From: Anaerolineales bacterium
Lineage (GTDB): Bacteria; Chloroflexota; Anaerolineae; JAAEKA01
Assembly: GCA_020634615.1 (NCBI GenBank)
Contig: JACKBI010000003.1
Span: forward strand, 248,001-312,000
DNA length: 64,000 nucleotides
Direction: 5' to 3'
Below the pieces are notes generated by a model. That model ran no database searches, was not told where the DNA came from, and worked only from the letters and a program-made list of their open reading frames with translations. The position numbers and the translations under genes were made by a program. Of this stretch, positions 35,674-45,274 are shown in pieces; positions within the stretch are counted from its first letter, which is position 1; every line of letters begins with the position of its first letter.

Positions 35674-37638
35674 TCACCGCTGCTTGACTGCTCCGGCCCG
35701 GTAGGCGTCCAGCAGCGCCCGCAGGTCGTCCACCTGGTGCTGGATGTCGCGTCCCAGGTCTGTGTCACGTACCCGAATGCGGCGGGTATTGGCCTGGAGA
35801 ATCTGCGTCTTGCTTTGCATGTCGGTGCCGCTCTCGATCAACGTCTGGGCAGACTCGAAGCCCTCATGCGCTGCCAGCAGCAAGCCGAATGAGTTGAAGA
35901 TCAGCGTGTAGCCCGCGATGCCGGTCTCGCGTTGATAGGCGCGCGAGAACCCCCCGTCGATCACCAACAGCTTGCCGCCAGCCTTGACGGGGCTCTCACC
36001 CCGCCGCACCCTGACCGGAACATGGCCGTTGACGATATGCGACGTGTCGGGATCCATGCCGAACTCTTCCATGATCCGGCGAACCGTCTCCTCCTGATCG
36101 CGGAAGGTGTAGTAGGCGTTGCGCTCCTCGACATGGGTGGCCTTATCTTCAATGAAGTAGCGCTCAAAAGTCGCCATTTTGCGCTTGCCGAAGATCGGCG
36201 ACTTCGGCCCTGCCCAGAGGTACCACATCATATCCTGGCCGAACTGGCGTTGCATCGGATCATGCGAGAAGTAACCCTGGCGCACCAGCCGGTCGATTCG
36301 ATCCAGATAGCTCTTGCCCGCCACAGGCTGGCCGTCCAGCGTCACGGCCTGGAACGAACCGTCAGCATCCATCGGGATGCAGCCGTGATACAGCAAGTTG
36401 CCGTTGAATGCGAGATACATGCTGCCCTTGCGGAACAGCAGCGCGACGTGAGCCTGCAGCTTGTCGTTCTCCAGGAACGATAGCCGCAGGCGGTCTGCCA
36501 CGCCCTGCTCCTCGACGGTCAGCGCGTACGGGTCGGCCGGATCGATCGTCGGGAAGTTGCTGTCGTTGAGCGAATACTCCTGACCATCGAGCTGGATCAC
36601 GCCGCGCGCGTAGTCGATCTTGTCCAGCAGCAGCCGGTCGCCCATCTCGAATTCCGGACGGCGGCGGATTACCTGTGCCTCCAGCTTCAACTGGATGATC
36701 GTGATGGCCTTTTGCATACGCGCCATCAGAATCAGTTCGTTGTCGGTGTATTCCTCGTCGCCCGGTTTCGGTCGAAATTGCTCGCATGGATCATCCGCGT
36801 AGGCGCTCATGGCAAACGTTGCCAGTGGCAGCATACGGATGCCGTAGCCGCCCTCCAGCGTCTCCATGTTGGAATAGCGCAGACAGATGCGGATCACGTT
36901 GGCGATGCAGGCATCACCGCCGGCCGCTGCTCCCATCCACAGGATGTCATGGTTGCCCCACTGAAAATCGACCGAGTGGTAGTCCATCAACGCATCCATG
37001 ATGATATGCGCGCCCGGCCCGCGGTCATACACGTCGCCGATGATGTGCAGGTGATCGATGTTCATGCGCTGGATCAGCGCGGCCATGGCGGCAATGAAAG
37101 CCGGCGCCCCGCCGGTGGAGATGATCGTTTCGATGATGCTCTGGTAGTATTCCTGCTTGTTTTCGGCGGCCTCATTTTCGTGCAGCAGTTCCTCGATGAT
37201 ATAGGCAAAGGCTGGCGGCAGCGCCTTGCGCACCTTGGACCGCGTATACTTCGAGGACACCGAGCGGCAGACCCGTGTCAGCCTGAAGAGCGTGACACGA
37301 TACCAGTCGCCCATATCTTCCGGCGCAACGTAGGCCGGCAATCGCGACAGCATCTCATCCGGGTAGTAGATCAGCAGCGTCAGCAAGCGGCGCTCATGAT
37401 CCAGCATACTGTCGCTGAACATCTCCTCGATCCTGCGCCGCAACGAGCCGGATCCATTCTTCAGCACGTGCAAAAACGCCTCATACTCGCCGTGGATATC
37501 GGAGAGGAAGTGCTCCGTCCCCTTTGGCAGGTTGAGAATAGCGCTCAGGTTGATGATTTCGGTCGAAGCCGCTTGAATCGTAGGATACTGCCGCGCCAGC
37601 AGTTCCAGGTAGCGCAGATCGCGGTCGTCGTTTTGCAC
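35674..37638 (-). CDS. fbp: Fructose-1,6-bisphosphatase, class III
   Basis: 654 residues, matching the Firmicutes-type FBPase_2 family in length and sequence. Metallophosphatase-like motifs include 'FLSDIHGEYEAFLHVLKNGS', 'HIIGDVYDRGPGAHIIMD', 'VDFQWGNHDILWMGAAAGGD' and a late 'IVNGHVPVRV'. It dephosphorylates fructose 1,6-bisphosphate in gluconeogenesis, the reverse of the PFK step at 9738. The start is GTG 37638, with GAGGAG seven bases upstream. Separated from glpC by a strong hairpin, so it has its own transcript. Confidence 0.92.
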   Translation of the reverse strand: MQNDDRDLRYLELLARQYPTIQAASTEIINLSAILNLPKGTEHFLSDIHGEYEAFLHVLKNGSGSLRRRIEEMFSDSMLDHERRLLTLLIYYPDEMLSRLPAYVAPEDMGDWYRVTLFRLTRVCRSVSSKYTRSKVRKALPPAFAYIIEELLHENEAAENKQEYYQSIIETIISTGGAPAFIAAMAALIQRMNIDHLHIIGDVYDRGPGAHIIMDALMDYHSVDFQWGNHDILWMGAAAGGDACIANVIRICLRYSNMETLEGGYGIRMLPLATFAMSAYADDPCEQFRPKPGDEEYTDNELILMARMQKAITIIQLKLEAQVIRRRPEFEMGDRLLLDKIDYARGVIQLDGQEYSLNDSNFPTIDPADPYALTVEEQGVADRLRLSFLENDKLQAHVALLFRKGSMYLAFNGNLLYHGCIPMDADGSFQAVTLDGQPVAGKSYLDRIDRLVRQGYFSHDPMQRQFGQDMMWYLWAGPKSPIFGKRKMATFERYFIEDKATHVEERNAYYTFRDQEETVRRIMEEFGMDPDTSHIVNGHVPVRVRRGESPVKAGGKLLVIDGGFSRAYQRETGIAGYTLIFNSFGLLLAAHEGFESAQTLIESGTDMQSKTQILQANTRRIRVRDTDLGRDIQHQVDDLRALLDAYRAGAVKQR

Positions 37639-37658
37639 AAGACAACTCCTCAGAATAC

Positions 37659-37690
37659 GAAGGGCCGCAGCTGAGATGCTGCGGCCCTTC
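37659..37690 (-). terminator. Terminator of the glpABC operon
   Basis: Perfect 13-base arms (GAAGGGCCGCAGC and complement) around TGAGAT, 78 bases past the glpC stop and upstream of fbp. Confidence 0.75.
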
Positions 37691-37767
37691 CGTCATGGAA
37701 TACGGCTTCAGAAGCCGTCGAACAGCATCGTCGCAACCATATGGGACAGCTTGGAAAACTGTCGATC

Positions 37768-39027
37768 TCAGACCAAATCGCGGGTATCCAAATCGTACAG
37801 CCCATACGCTGCGGCCAGAATTTCGATGGGGTGGCGGCAGGGCAGGTCGGTGCCGGTCTCGATGTGCCAGCGACAGGTCTCCGAGTTGCACGACGTCATA
37901 GTCACTTCCGCGCCCTGCTCCTTGACGAAATCGAACAGTTCCGCGCCAACATCCATCGCGATCTGGTATTTTTCCTTCTTGTAGACGTAGGTGCCCGCAC
38001 CGCCGCAGCAGCGGGCGTGGCTCTCGCGGATGTCCAGCTCCGGGATCAGGCTCATGATCTCCAGCGAAGGCGAGCCGATACGGTGGGCGCGGTACTGACA
38101 GGGCGAGTGATATGGCAGGACCATAGGCAGTGGCCTGAAGTCGGTCTGCAACTGGCCAGACTCCTGCAACTCGCGCAGCCACTCGAAGATGTCCCACACG
38201 GCCATTGTCAGTTCATGCGCTTCCGGGCCATGCATGTCCAGCATCTCGGGCGCTTCCTCTTTGAGGGTCAGCGTGCAACTGCTGCTGGTGCCTACAATGG
38301 GGTAGCCCTGGCGCGCATACGGCGTCAACCAGTCCAGATTGCGCTGGTGATACTTCCTGGCCTCGGGGAACTCGGCGTTGTTGAGCAGCGGCAGCCCACA
38401 GCAGCCCTGCTCAGGCACGATGACTTCGTAGCCGTGATGCTCGAAGACTGCCACGGTCGCCTTGCCGATGAACGGTTCGTAGTACATGGTCGAACAACCG
38501 TGGTAATAGACCACCTTCTTGTCGGACTTCAGCCGCTGCTCAGCCGTCTTCTTCATCCATTTGGCGAAGGTATCATTGGCCCAGCGCGGCAGTTTGGCGC
38601 CCTTGGAGATGCCCATCACGGAGTCGGCCAGGGTGCGGCTCAGCCCGTTGTGCAGGCCAAAATTCGCCAAGCCGGGGACGATGCTGCCCAGCTTCGCCAG
38701 CACGTCGTTGCGGCCCAGCATCCGGTTGCGCAGCGGAATGCCGTGTTCTTCAGCCAATTCGGCCCGGGCGCGCGTGTTGATCTCCGTGATGCGCACGCCG
38801 GTGGGACAAACCTCGTTGCAGACGCGGCAGCCGGAGCAGTAGTCAACTGAGTGGTCAGGGCTATGCGGCTGCCCGTTCTCGCGGAAGCGCTGCGCCTGTG
38901 GGCCAACAAACTTCGGGCCGGGGAACAGGTCGGTCACCGCCGCCACCGGGCAGTAGCTCGCGCAGATGTTGCATTTGATGCACTCGTCCAGGGTCGGACC
39001 GACGGATTGCCATGATTCGGTGTGCAT
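37768..39027 (-). CDS. glpC: Anaerobic glycerol-3-phosphate dehydrogenase subunit C
   Basis: 419 residues. Two N-terminal 4Fe-4S motifs ('CIKCNICASYCP' at about 16-27 and 'CSGCRVCNEVCPTG' at about 64-77) are followed by two CCG domains: 'YYHGCSTMYYEP', 'EQGCCGLPLLNN', 'RCCGGAGTY' and 'SCNSETCRW'. GlpC anchors the GlpAB dimer and passes electrons to the quinone pool. Eleven bases separate it from glpB. Confidence 0.93.
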   Translation of the reverse strand: MHTESWQSVGPTLDECIKCNICASYCPVAAVTDLFPGPKFVGPQAQRFRENGQPHSPDHSVDYCSGCRVCNEVCPTGVRITEINTRARAELAEEHGIPLRNRMLGRNDVLAKLGSIVPGLANFGLHNGLSRTLADSVMGISKGAKLPRWANDTFAKWMKKTAEQRLKSDKKVVYYHGCSTMYYEPFIGKATVAVFEHHGYEVIVPEQGCCGLPLLNNAEFPEARKYHQRNLDWLTPYARQGYPIVGTSSSCTLTLKEEAPEMLDMHGPEAHELTMAVWDIFEWLRELQESGQLQTDFRPLPMVLPYHSPCQYRAHRIGSPSLEIMSLIPELDIRESHARCCGGAGTYVYKKEKYQIAMDVGAELFDFVKEQGAEVTMTSCNSETCRWHIETGTDLPCRHPIEILAAAYGLYDLDTRDLV

Positions 39028-39038
39028 AGATTGCTCCT

Positions 39039-40340
39039 CTAGCTGGCCGCTGCCGCGGCTTTGGCAGCCGCGAAACCGGTTGCGATTGCAGTGCCTTCCA
39101 GGCTGCGCTGCAGGATCGGGTTGTCGTGGGCGAGCAAGTCACCAGCCACCCACAGATTGCTGTATACCACTTCGCCATCGCCGTCCAGCGGCTGCATTGC
39201 CTCGTTGACCGCGACACCGCCGCTGAATACAGGATGGCCGGCCGGGTTGATGAATACCGGGTTGAACCACTCGCTGCGCGCCTGCGGCGTCGTCAGCGGC
39301 AGATCGAAGATCGTCTCCCAAACATGTCCTTCGTGATCGCTGTTGAACCCGCCACCCATGATGCCTCCGGTGGCCAGCACATACCCGCCAGCCCGATGCT
39401 TCATCGGCCGGGCGCTGGTCGCGCTTTCCACCAGATGGACGCTCGGACCCGCGCCATTGCTGGAAGGCTCCGACTGCGCGCTGACCACCTCCATGTTCGA
39501 GTCGACACGGACGCCCATTTTGTTGAGCCTGTTGCGCCAGGCCTTGAAGAGGCGCATCCCCGGCACGCTGGGCGGCAGGGTCGCGATTTCAAACACTGTG
39601 GCGCCGGTTTGCGACTGCATGTCGAACAGGACCGCAGCGTGATCGTCCAGCCCCAGGATCGGAGGCAGGCCAATGCGCTCGCCCGTCTTTGCCAGCTTTT
39701 TCAACTCGCTGATCAGCCGGCTGCGGCGCGCTGGATCATCCATGCCGTGGGCCTGCTGAACCGTGTTGCTGTCGCGGCGATCGGTCAACACGTCGAATGG
39801 CAGAAGTACAGCCCGCGCCTGGATGCCCTGCTTGGCCAGATTCTCCGCGATCAGCTGCGGATAAAAGTCGCGCAGCCCTTCAAATCCAACGATCACCATC
39901 GGTTCGGAGCGTCCCAGATCGCCGCCCAGCTGGGCTTGCGGGGCAAGATAGGTCGGTCGCGCCGCACCAACAGCCGTTGGCAACATCAGGTTCTCACCCG
40001 GCTGCGCTGCGCCGCCGTAGGACAGTCCCAGCTCATGGGTCAACGCAACAAAGCTGTCCAGCGCCGCCACCAGCCGGTCCTTGCCCAGCAGCGCGTAGGG
40101 ATGTTGTGGCTGCTCCTTGGCCAGCTTGCCGGTGACATACTCCAACGGCCGGTGGATTGGCGTATCAGGTGCATCGGGGGCGTAGCCGAACAAGTCGATG
40201 GACCCGGCGGCCCAGTGCATGGACCCCAGCCCCTTGGCGATCACCTGAACCTTCAAGCCGGCATTGGCAGCGGTGTAAGCCGCCATCAGTCCGCTCCAGC
40301 CGGCGCCGATTACCAGCAGATCGATTGAATGCCCGCTCAT
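39039..40340 (-). CDS. glpB: Anaerobic glycerol-3-phosphate dehydrogenase subunit B
   Basis: 433 residues with an N-terminal dinucleotide-binding motif 'LLVIGAGWSGLMAAYTAAN' and the GlpB-type 'MHWAAGSIDLFGYAP'. Later 'VLATGGIMGGGF' and 'NLWVAGDLLAHDNP' bind flavin. It forms the catalytic complex with GlpA and uses FMN in the E. coli enzyme. Overlaps glpA by four bases (ATGA). Confidence 0.92.
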   Translation of the reverse strand: MSGHSIDLLVIGAGWSGLMAAYTAANAGLKVQVIAKGLGSMHWAAGSIDLFGYAPDAPDTPIHRPLEYVTGKLAKEQPQHPYALLGKDRLVAALDSFVALTHELGLSYGGAAQPGENLMLPTAVGAARPTYLAPQAQLGGDLGRSEPMVIVGFEGLRDFYPQLIAENLAKQGIQARAVLLPFDVLTDRRDSNTVQQAHGMDDPARRSRLISELKKLAKTGERIGLPPILGLDDHAAVLFDMQSQTGATVFEIATLPPSVPGMRLFKAWRNRLNKMGVRVDSNMEVVSAQSEPSSNGAGPSVHLVESATSARPMKHRAGGYVLATGGIMGGGFNSDHEGHVWETIFDLPLTTPQARSEWFNPVFINPAGHPVFSGGVAVNEAMQPLDGDGEVVYSNLWVAGDLLAHDNPILQRSLEGTAIATGFAAAKAAAAAS

Positions 40341-42091
40341 TCTGGCGCCTCCAGATTGCCGTTAGGCGTAGTGTCGTAACGATAGAACTCTGTGACCGGA
40401 CTGCTCAGATCGCGGTCGGGCAGGTGATCGACATTCATCACGCTGAGGTAGATCAGCTCGTCCAGCCGCTCCTGTTTGAGCTGTTGTCCCCAGAGAATCG
40501 GCGTCACCCCTTTCCAACGCTCCTGCAGAAAGTCGCGCAGCAGCAGGTTGGGGTTGAACAAAGCGCGTTCGTCGTCGGGAATTGCAGGTGCGCCGGCCGA
40601 TGCGCTGCTGGAAACGTTACGGGCCGGCGACTGCATGTAGGCCACGTCCCATTCGGCCGTGCCGCTCTCGGCGGGATGGCCTGTCTCGCTCACAGTCATC
40701 TCGTGAACGATGCCGACGGCCCGGTAGGTGCACCAACCTCCCTGGCACGGTCCCATGCCCAGCCGCACATCGCGCCGCAGGTCGTCAAGCGTAATCGTGG
40801 GGTTCTGCCTGACCGCGTTCTCCAGCATCGACCGGGTCACCAGCTCGCATTCGCAGACAAGCTGACCTTGCAGCTTCTTCTCTTCGATTTCGTGCAGCCG
40901 GTGGCCGAGCCAGTATGGACCCTGATCGACGCCCGGCACCGAACTGGTTGCTGTAATGCACGGTTTGCGCTCGCCCAAATAGCTGGTTGCCATATCGACC
41001 GTCTTCTCGGCCATCAGGCGGAAGGTGGTCCACTTGCCGCCGGTGATCGTGATGAAGCCGTCGATATTGTGGCGTTCCTTGTGGTCCAGCAGGGCAAACT
41101 TGCGGGTGGCGTCGCGGCTCGATCCGGCATAGTCCTCCTGATACAGGGGACGCACGCCTGCCCAGGCGCGCACGACACGCGCCCGGCTGATGCCCGGAAC
41201 CAGCTTCTCCCCCTCCTCCAGCATGAGCTGCACTTCCCATGGCTCAATGCGCAGGTTCTCAGGGTCGGCCACCCGTTCGTCGGTGGTGCCGATGACCGCA
41301 ACGGTATGCACCGGCACGATGATGTCACCGTCAGCGGGCATCTTGCAGCGATTGACCACGGTGTTCAGCACGCGGTGGTTCATGGCGACCATGGTGCCCT
41401 TGCCGGGAATGACACTGATGGAAATGCCGGCCATGTGGGCCACAACGTTGGCCCAGGCGCCGGTGGCGCTGATGGTCATCTGGGCGCGGATCTCCAGATC
41501 CTCGCCGCGCGCTACGTCGCGGACATGTGCACCAACCACCCGCTTTTCGCCGTCGCCGCCCTCGATAATCAGACCGGTGACCTGGTGATAGTTGAGGAGC
41601 TGGGCGCCGGCCATGCGCGCTGCCTGGGCGGTTGCGTGGGTGGCCAGAAAGCTGTCGGCGCTGCCGTCCGGCACTTCAAAGACCCGGCTGATACGCGGGT
41701 TGAGCAGCGGCTCGCGACGCATCGCCTCCTTGAGTGAGATCTCATTGCATGGCACGCCGGTCGCGGCGCAGCCCGCAACGAACTTATCGGGATAGTCGCC
41801 CTCGTCTTCAGGCGTGACGACGAAAAAACCGCCGGTGTCTTCGATGCAATGGGTGTGGGTCTTGCGCAGGATACGGTTTTCGTGGATGCACTCGGTGGCG
41901 CTGACCGGATCCTTGACCACATAGCGCCCGCCGCTGTGCAGCAGACCGTGGTAGCGGCCGGTGGTGCCATGCGTCAGGTCGCGCCTTTCCACCAGCACGA
42001 CCCGATAGCCCCGCAGCGCTGCATCCCACGCGACCCCGGTGCCGGTGGCGCCGCCGCCGATGACCAGGATTTCTGTGTCGATGCGTTTCAT
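40337..42091 (-). CDS. glpA: Anaerobic glycerol-3-phosphate dehydrogenase subunit A
   Basis: 584 residues from ATG 42091. FAD-binding 'ILVIGGGATGTGVAWDAALR' at the N-terminus, the GlpA/GlpD 'HGTTGRYHGLLHSGGRYV' region and 'VRPLYQEDYAG'. The C-terminal part has a BFD-type 2Fe-2S domain ('VCECELVTRSML' and 'GPCQGGWCTY'), which distinguishes GlpA from aerobic GlpD. It oxidises sn-glycerol 3-phosphate to dihydroxyacetone phosphate. First gene of glpABC. Confidence 0.93.
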   Translation of the reverse strand: MKRIDTEILVIGGGATGTGVAWDAALRGYRVVLVERRDLTHGTTGRYHGLLHSGGRYVVKDPVSATECIHENRILRKTHTHCIEDTGGFFVVTPEDEGDYPDKFVAGCAATGVPCNEISLKEAMRREPLLNPRISRVFEVPDGSADSFLATHATAQAARMAGAQLLNYHQVTGLIIEGGDGEKRVVGAHVRDVARGEDLEIRAQMTISATGAWANVVAHMAGISISVIPGKGTMVAMNHRVLNTVVNRCKMPADGDIIVPVHTVAVIGTTDERVADPENLRIEPWEVQLMLEEGEKLVPGISRARVVRAWAGVRPLYQEDYAGSSRDATRKFALLDHKERHNIDGFITITGGKWTTFRLMAEKTVDMATSYLGERKPCITATSSVPGVDQGPYWLGHRLHEIEEKKLQGQLVCECELVTRSMLENAVRQNPTITLDDLRRDVRLGMGPCQGGWCTYRAVGIVHEMTVSETGHPAESGTAEWDVAYMQSPARNVSSSASAGAPAIPDDERALFNPNLLLRDFLQERWKGVTPILWGQQLKQERLDELIYLSVMNVDHLPDRDLSSPVTEFYRYDTTPNGNLEAPE

Positions 42092-42117
42092 GGTTGCCTG
42101 CTTTCTGAGTTCATAAC

Positions 42118-42138
42118 CGGTTTCAGAAGAAGAAACCG
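42118..42138. promoter_or_regulatory. Inverted repeat in the glpA leader
   Basis: CGGTTTC-N7-GAAACCG, about 27 bases before the glpA start; a second small palindrome GTTA-N5-TAAC is at 42195-42207. Either could be a regulator site. Confidence 0.35.
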
Positions 42139-42219
42139 CGAGAATGGGCGAAGAAATGGAAGATAATAGGAAAGGAGACAGCAACTACTTGCAGGTTATA
42201 GTGTAACGAAGTTGGCGAC

Positions 42220-43362
42220 CTATGTCAAAGGCGCCGCTGAAATCGGGTGCTCGCTCAGGAAAGCTTCGAACTGCTCCAGAGCTTCTCCGAATGCAGCGCG
42301 GCCAAACCCCATGCGCATGTAGCGGTCATCGGTCCCAAGCGTAGCAGCCGGCAGGATCAACACGCCAGCCTCCTGGGCCAACTGCGACGCATACGCAGTC
42401 ACCGAGGGCACGTTCATGCCCACCAGAGCGACGGAGCCAGCCATGGGGCGACGCCATTTGAACAACTCGGGCCAGCGATGGAAGAACGCATCGGCCAGTT
42501 GCAGGTTCTGTTCAATTCGGGCCACGCTTCTTGCCCGCAACTGATCGCGTACGGTCAGCGCGACCATGGCCAGGAACTCGGAGGGGGCCGGCGGGCAGAT
42601 GCTGGTATAGAACTTCCAGTTGACAATGGACTGGCGCAGCTCGCTGTCCGGCACCACCAGCCATCCCGTGCGCAGCCCCGGCAGGCCGTAGGTTTTTGAC
42701 AGGCCCGAAAGGACAACCGTTCGCCTGGCAAGACCGGCAACTGACGGTATCGACGGCGTCCCGGAATGGACCAGGCCGAAGTACATCTCGTCACAGAAGA
42801 GGGTCAGGTTGTTTTCGTCGGCGATGGCCGCCAGTTCCGTCAGTTGTTCCCGGCTGGGCAGGTAGCCGGTGGGGTTGTGCGGGAAATTGACGACCAGCAT
42901 CCTGGTGCGGGGAGTGATCAACTTCCGCAACCGCTCGATATCCAGACACCACTGTGTATCGGTGGCGGTAAACTCCCAGCGCCGCACATTAGCAGCGCCC
43001 ACGATATGCTCGAAGAGATTCAACAGCGCGTCGTAGGCTGGCGACAGAACAATGACCTCATCGCCGGGGTCGAGCGCCGCCCGCGCGGCCAGATAGATGC
43101 CTTCCACCGGCGTCCCCAGCACAACCACATCATCGCTGGTGACCTGATCATACATCTCCGCGATCATCCGCCTGAGTTGCGGATGCCCCAGCGACTCGGT
43201 ATAGCCCAGTGACAACTTGCCCAGCTCATCCGGCGACACGCCGGCCAGAGTCAACAGATCATGGACGGTCAGCGTCTCACAGTCCGAGTTGCAAAGTTGA
43301 TAGGGCGTTGTAAATTCATAGCGGGCGAAGAAGTGCTCCGTCCCAAAGGGTGCGATTTGCAT
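42220..43362 (-). CDS. PLP-dependent aminotransferase, class I/II
   Basis: 380 residues. Fold-type I landmarks: 'NFPHNPTGYLPSREQL' (Asn), 'LFCDEMYFGL' (Asp-x-x-Tyr), 'LSGLSKTYGLPGLRTGW' with the PLP lysine, and a C-terminal 'RYMRMGFGR' arginine that binds the substrate carboxylate. Amino-acid substrate not predictable. It lies between the glpK terminator and glpA with no obvious metabolic link; it could be co-transcribed with glpABC (130-base gap). Confidence 0.82.
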   Translation of the reverse strand: MQIAPFGTEHFFARYEFTTPYQLCNSDCETLTVHDLLTLAGVSPDELGKLSLGYTESLGHPQLRRMIAEMYDQVTSDDVVVLGTPVEGIYLAARAALDPGDEVIVLSPAYDALLNLFEHIVGAANVRRWEFTATDTQWCLDIERLRKLITPRTRMLVVNFPHNPTGYLPSREQLTELAAIADENNLTLFCDEMYFGLVHSGTPSIPSVAGLARRTVVLSGLSKTYGLPGLRTGWLVVPDSELRQSIVNWKFYTSICPPAPSEFLAMVALTVRDQLRARSVARIEQNLQLADAFFHRWPELFKWRRPMAGSVALVGMNVPSVTAYASQLAQEAGVLILPAATLGTDDRYMRMGFGRAAFGEALEQFEAFLSEHPISAAPLT

Positions 43363-43416
43363 CGGGAAGTCCGAATGTTACGCTGCCACTGATAAGCTGT
43401 ATAAGCCCGGACACAA

Positions 43417-43450
43417 GCGGGGCGCCCCTGCTGTTGCAGAGACGCCCCGC
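43417..43450 (-). terminator. Terminator after glpK
   Basis: GCGGGGCG (43417-43424) pairs with CGCCCCGC (43443-43450), with further internal pairing CTGC/GCAG; about 135 bases past the glpK stop. Confidence 0.6.
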
Positions 43451-43489
43451 AAGGTTTGTCGGCGAAGACGTGGGACAGTAGTGACTTAC

Positions 43490-43565
43490 GACTGACAGTC
43501 CTGGTCGTGAAATCGTGTAAGCTTGACGCGTAGACGCCTTTGCCTGTTTCCTGGGACTGTCAGTC
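43490..43565. repeat. 13-base inverted repeat downstream of glpK
   Basis: CGACTGACAGTCC ending at 43501 and GGACTGTCAGTCG starting at 43554 are exact complements separated by 52 bases. Lies directly past the glpK stop (43583); possibly an RNA 3'-end structure or small mobile repeat. Confidence 0.5.
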
Positions 43566-43582
43566 GCGGGCAATGGATCGTC

Positions 43583-45076
43583 TTATTCTTCCAGCCAGTG
43601 CATGGAGCGCTGGACGGCCTTCAGCCAGCCCTTGTACAGGCTCGCGCGCTCATCCGCGCCCATGGTGGGTGTCCAGGTGTGGGCAATCTGCCAGTTCTGC
43701 TTCATCTCTTCGAAGGTGGTCCAGAACCCAACCGCGTAGCCGGCTGCATAGGCCGCGCCCAACGCTGTGGTTTCAGCAACCACCGGGCGCACCACCGGCA
43801 CGTCCAGGATGTCGGACTGGAACTGCATCAGCGTGTCGTTGTACACCATGCCGCCGTCGACCTTCAGCGCGGTCAGGGTCACGCCGGAGTCCTTCTCCAT
43901 GGCGTCCAGGACCTCGCGGGTCTGGTAGGCGGTCGCCTCCAGCGCGGCGCGGCAGATGTGGTTCTTGTTGATGAAGCGGGTCAGGCCCACGATTACGCCG
44001 CGGGCGTCAGACTGCCAGTAGGGGGCGAAGAGGCCGGAGAAGGCGGGCACGAAGTAGATGCCGCCGCTGTCCGGAACCTTCTTGGCGTAGTCCTCGACGT
44101 GCATCGAGAAATCGAAGAAGTCGAGGTTGTCGCGCAGCCATTGCACCAGCGCGCCGGTGATGGCGATGGAACCTTCCAGCGCGTAGACCGCCGGCTGATC
44201 GCCGAACTTGTAGCACAAGGTCGTCAGCAGGCCGCTGGGGCTGGGGACGATCTTGGTGCCAGTGTTCATGATCATGAAGCAGCCGGTGCCATAGGTGTTC
44301 TTGGCCTCGCCGGGGGCAAAACAGGTCTGGCCAACGGTGGCCGCCTGCTGGTCGCCCAGGTCGCCGCAGACCGGCACCTTGCTCCAGTAGCCGTAGACCT
44401 TGGGATCGCTGGAGGGGCGGATCTCAGGCAGCATCGAGCGCGGAATGCCCATGATGCCGAGGATCTCGTTGTCCCAGTCCAGGGTGCGCAGGTCCATCAG
44501 CATGGTGCGGCTGGCGTTGGAGACGTCGGTCACATGCGCGCCGCCGTTGACGCCGCCGGTCATGTTCCAGATCACCCAGGTGTCCATGTTGCCGAAGATG
44601 GCGTCGCCGCGCGCAGCGGCTGCGCGCACGCCGTCGACGTTTTCCAGGATCCACTTGATCTTGGGGCCGGAGAAGTAGGTCGCCAGCGGCAGGCCGACCT
44701 TGTCGCGGAAGCGGTTCTGGCCGCCATCCTTGGCAAGTTCGTTGCAGATCTTGTCTGTGCGGGTGTCCTGCCAGACGATGGCGTTGTAGTACGGCTTGCC
44801 CGTCTTTTTGTCCCACACCAACGTGGTCTCGCGCTGGTTGGTGACGCCGATTGCGGCCAGGTCGCCGGCCGTGATGCCAGCCTTGTCCATGGCGCCCTTG
44901 ATGACGTCCTGAGTGCGCGCCCAGATCTCCATAGCATCGTGCTCAACCCAGCCCGCCTTGGGATAGATCTGCTCGTGCTCAAGCTGGTGCACGCCTACTA
45001 CGCCACCGCTGTGGTTGAAAATCATGAAGCGGGTACTGGTGGTACCCTGGTCAACTGCACCTACATACTTGGTCAT
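43583..45076 (-). CDS. glpK: Glycerol kinase
   Basis: 497 residues, start ATG 45076 with AAGGAG eight bases upstream. FGGY-kinase motifs: 'GAVDQGTTSTRFMIFNHSG', 'GVTNQRETTLVWDK', 'IVWQDTRT' and 'LKVDGGMVYNDTLMQFQSDI' near the C-terminus. Length is that of E. coli GlpK. It phosphorylates glycerol to sn-glycerol 3-phosphate, the substrate of GlpABC. Fourth in the glpF-dhaK-dhaL-glpK order. Confidence 0.95.
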   Translation of the reverse strand: MTKYVGAVDQGTTSTRFMIFNHSGGVVGVHQLEHEQIYPKAGWVEHDAMEIWARTQDVIKGAMDKAGITAGDLAAIGVTNQRETTLVWDKKTGKPYYNAIVWQDTRTDKICNELAKDGGQNRFRDKVGLPLATYFSGPKIKWILENVDGVRAAAARGDAIFGNMDTWVIWNMTGGVNGGAHVTDVSNASRTMLMDLRTLDWDNEILGIMGIPRSMLPEIRPSSDPKVYGYWSKVPVCGDLGDQQAATVGQTCFAPGEAKNTYGTGCFMIMNTGTKIVPSPSGLLTTLCYKFGDQPAVYALEGSIAITGALVQWLRDNLDFFDFSMHVEDYAKKVPDSGGIYFVPAFSGLFAPYWQSDARGVIVGLTRFINKNHICRAALEATAYQTREVLDAMEKDSGVTLTALKVDGGMVYNDTLMQFQSDILDVPVVRPVVAETTALGAAYAAGYAVGFWTTFEEMKQNWQIAHTWTPTMGADERASLYKGWLKAVQRSMHWLEE

Positions 45077-45274
45077 TTGATGAACTCCTTTGTTCGTCAG
45101 TTAAACGTTTCGCTGCCATCCTGGCAGCCGTAGTGATGCCAGCGGCAATGCTGGCTTTGGTGGGCTTGTCTGGATCGGCTGGTCATGCGCTGGCGGTGCT
45201 TTCAGTGGCGCAGCGCGGCCCTGTGAGTGGTACCCGGTTAGCGTTTTCACCCAGACCAGCAGACGTTTCATGGG

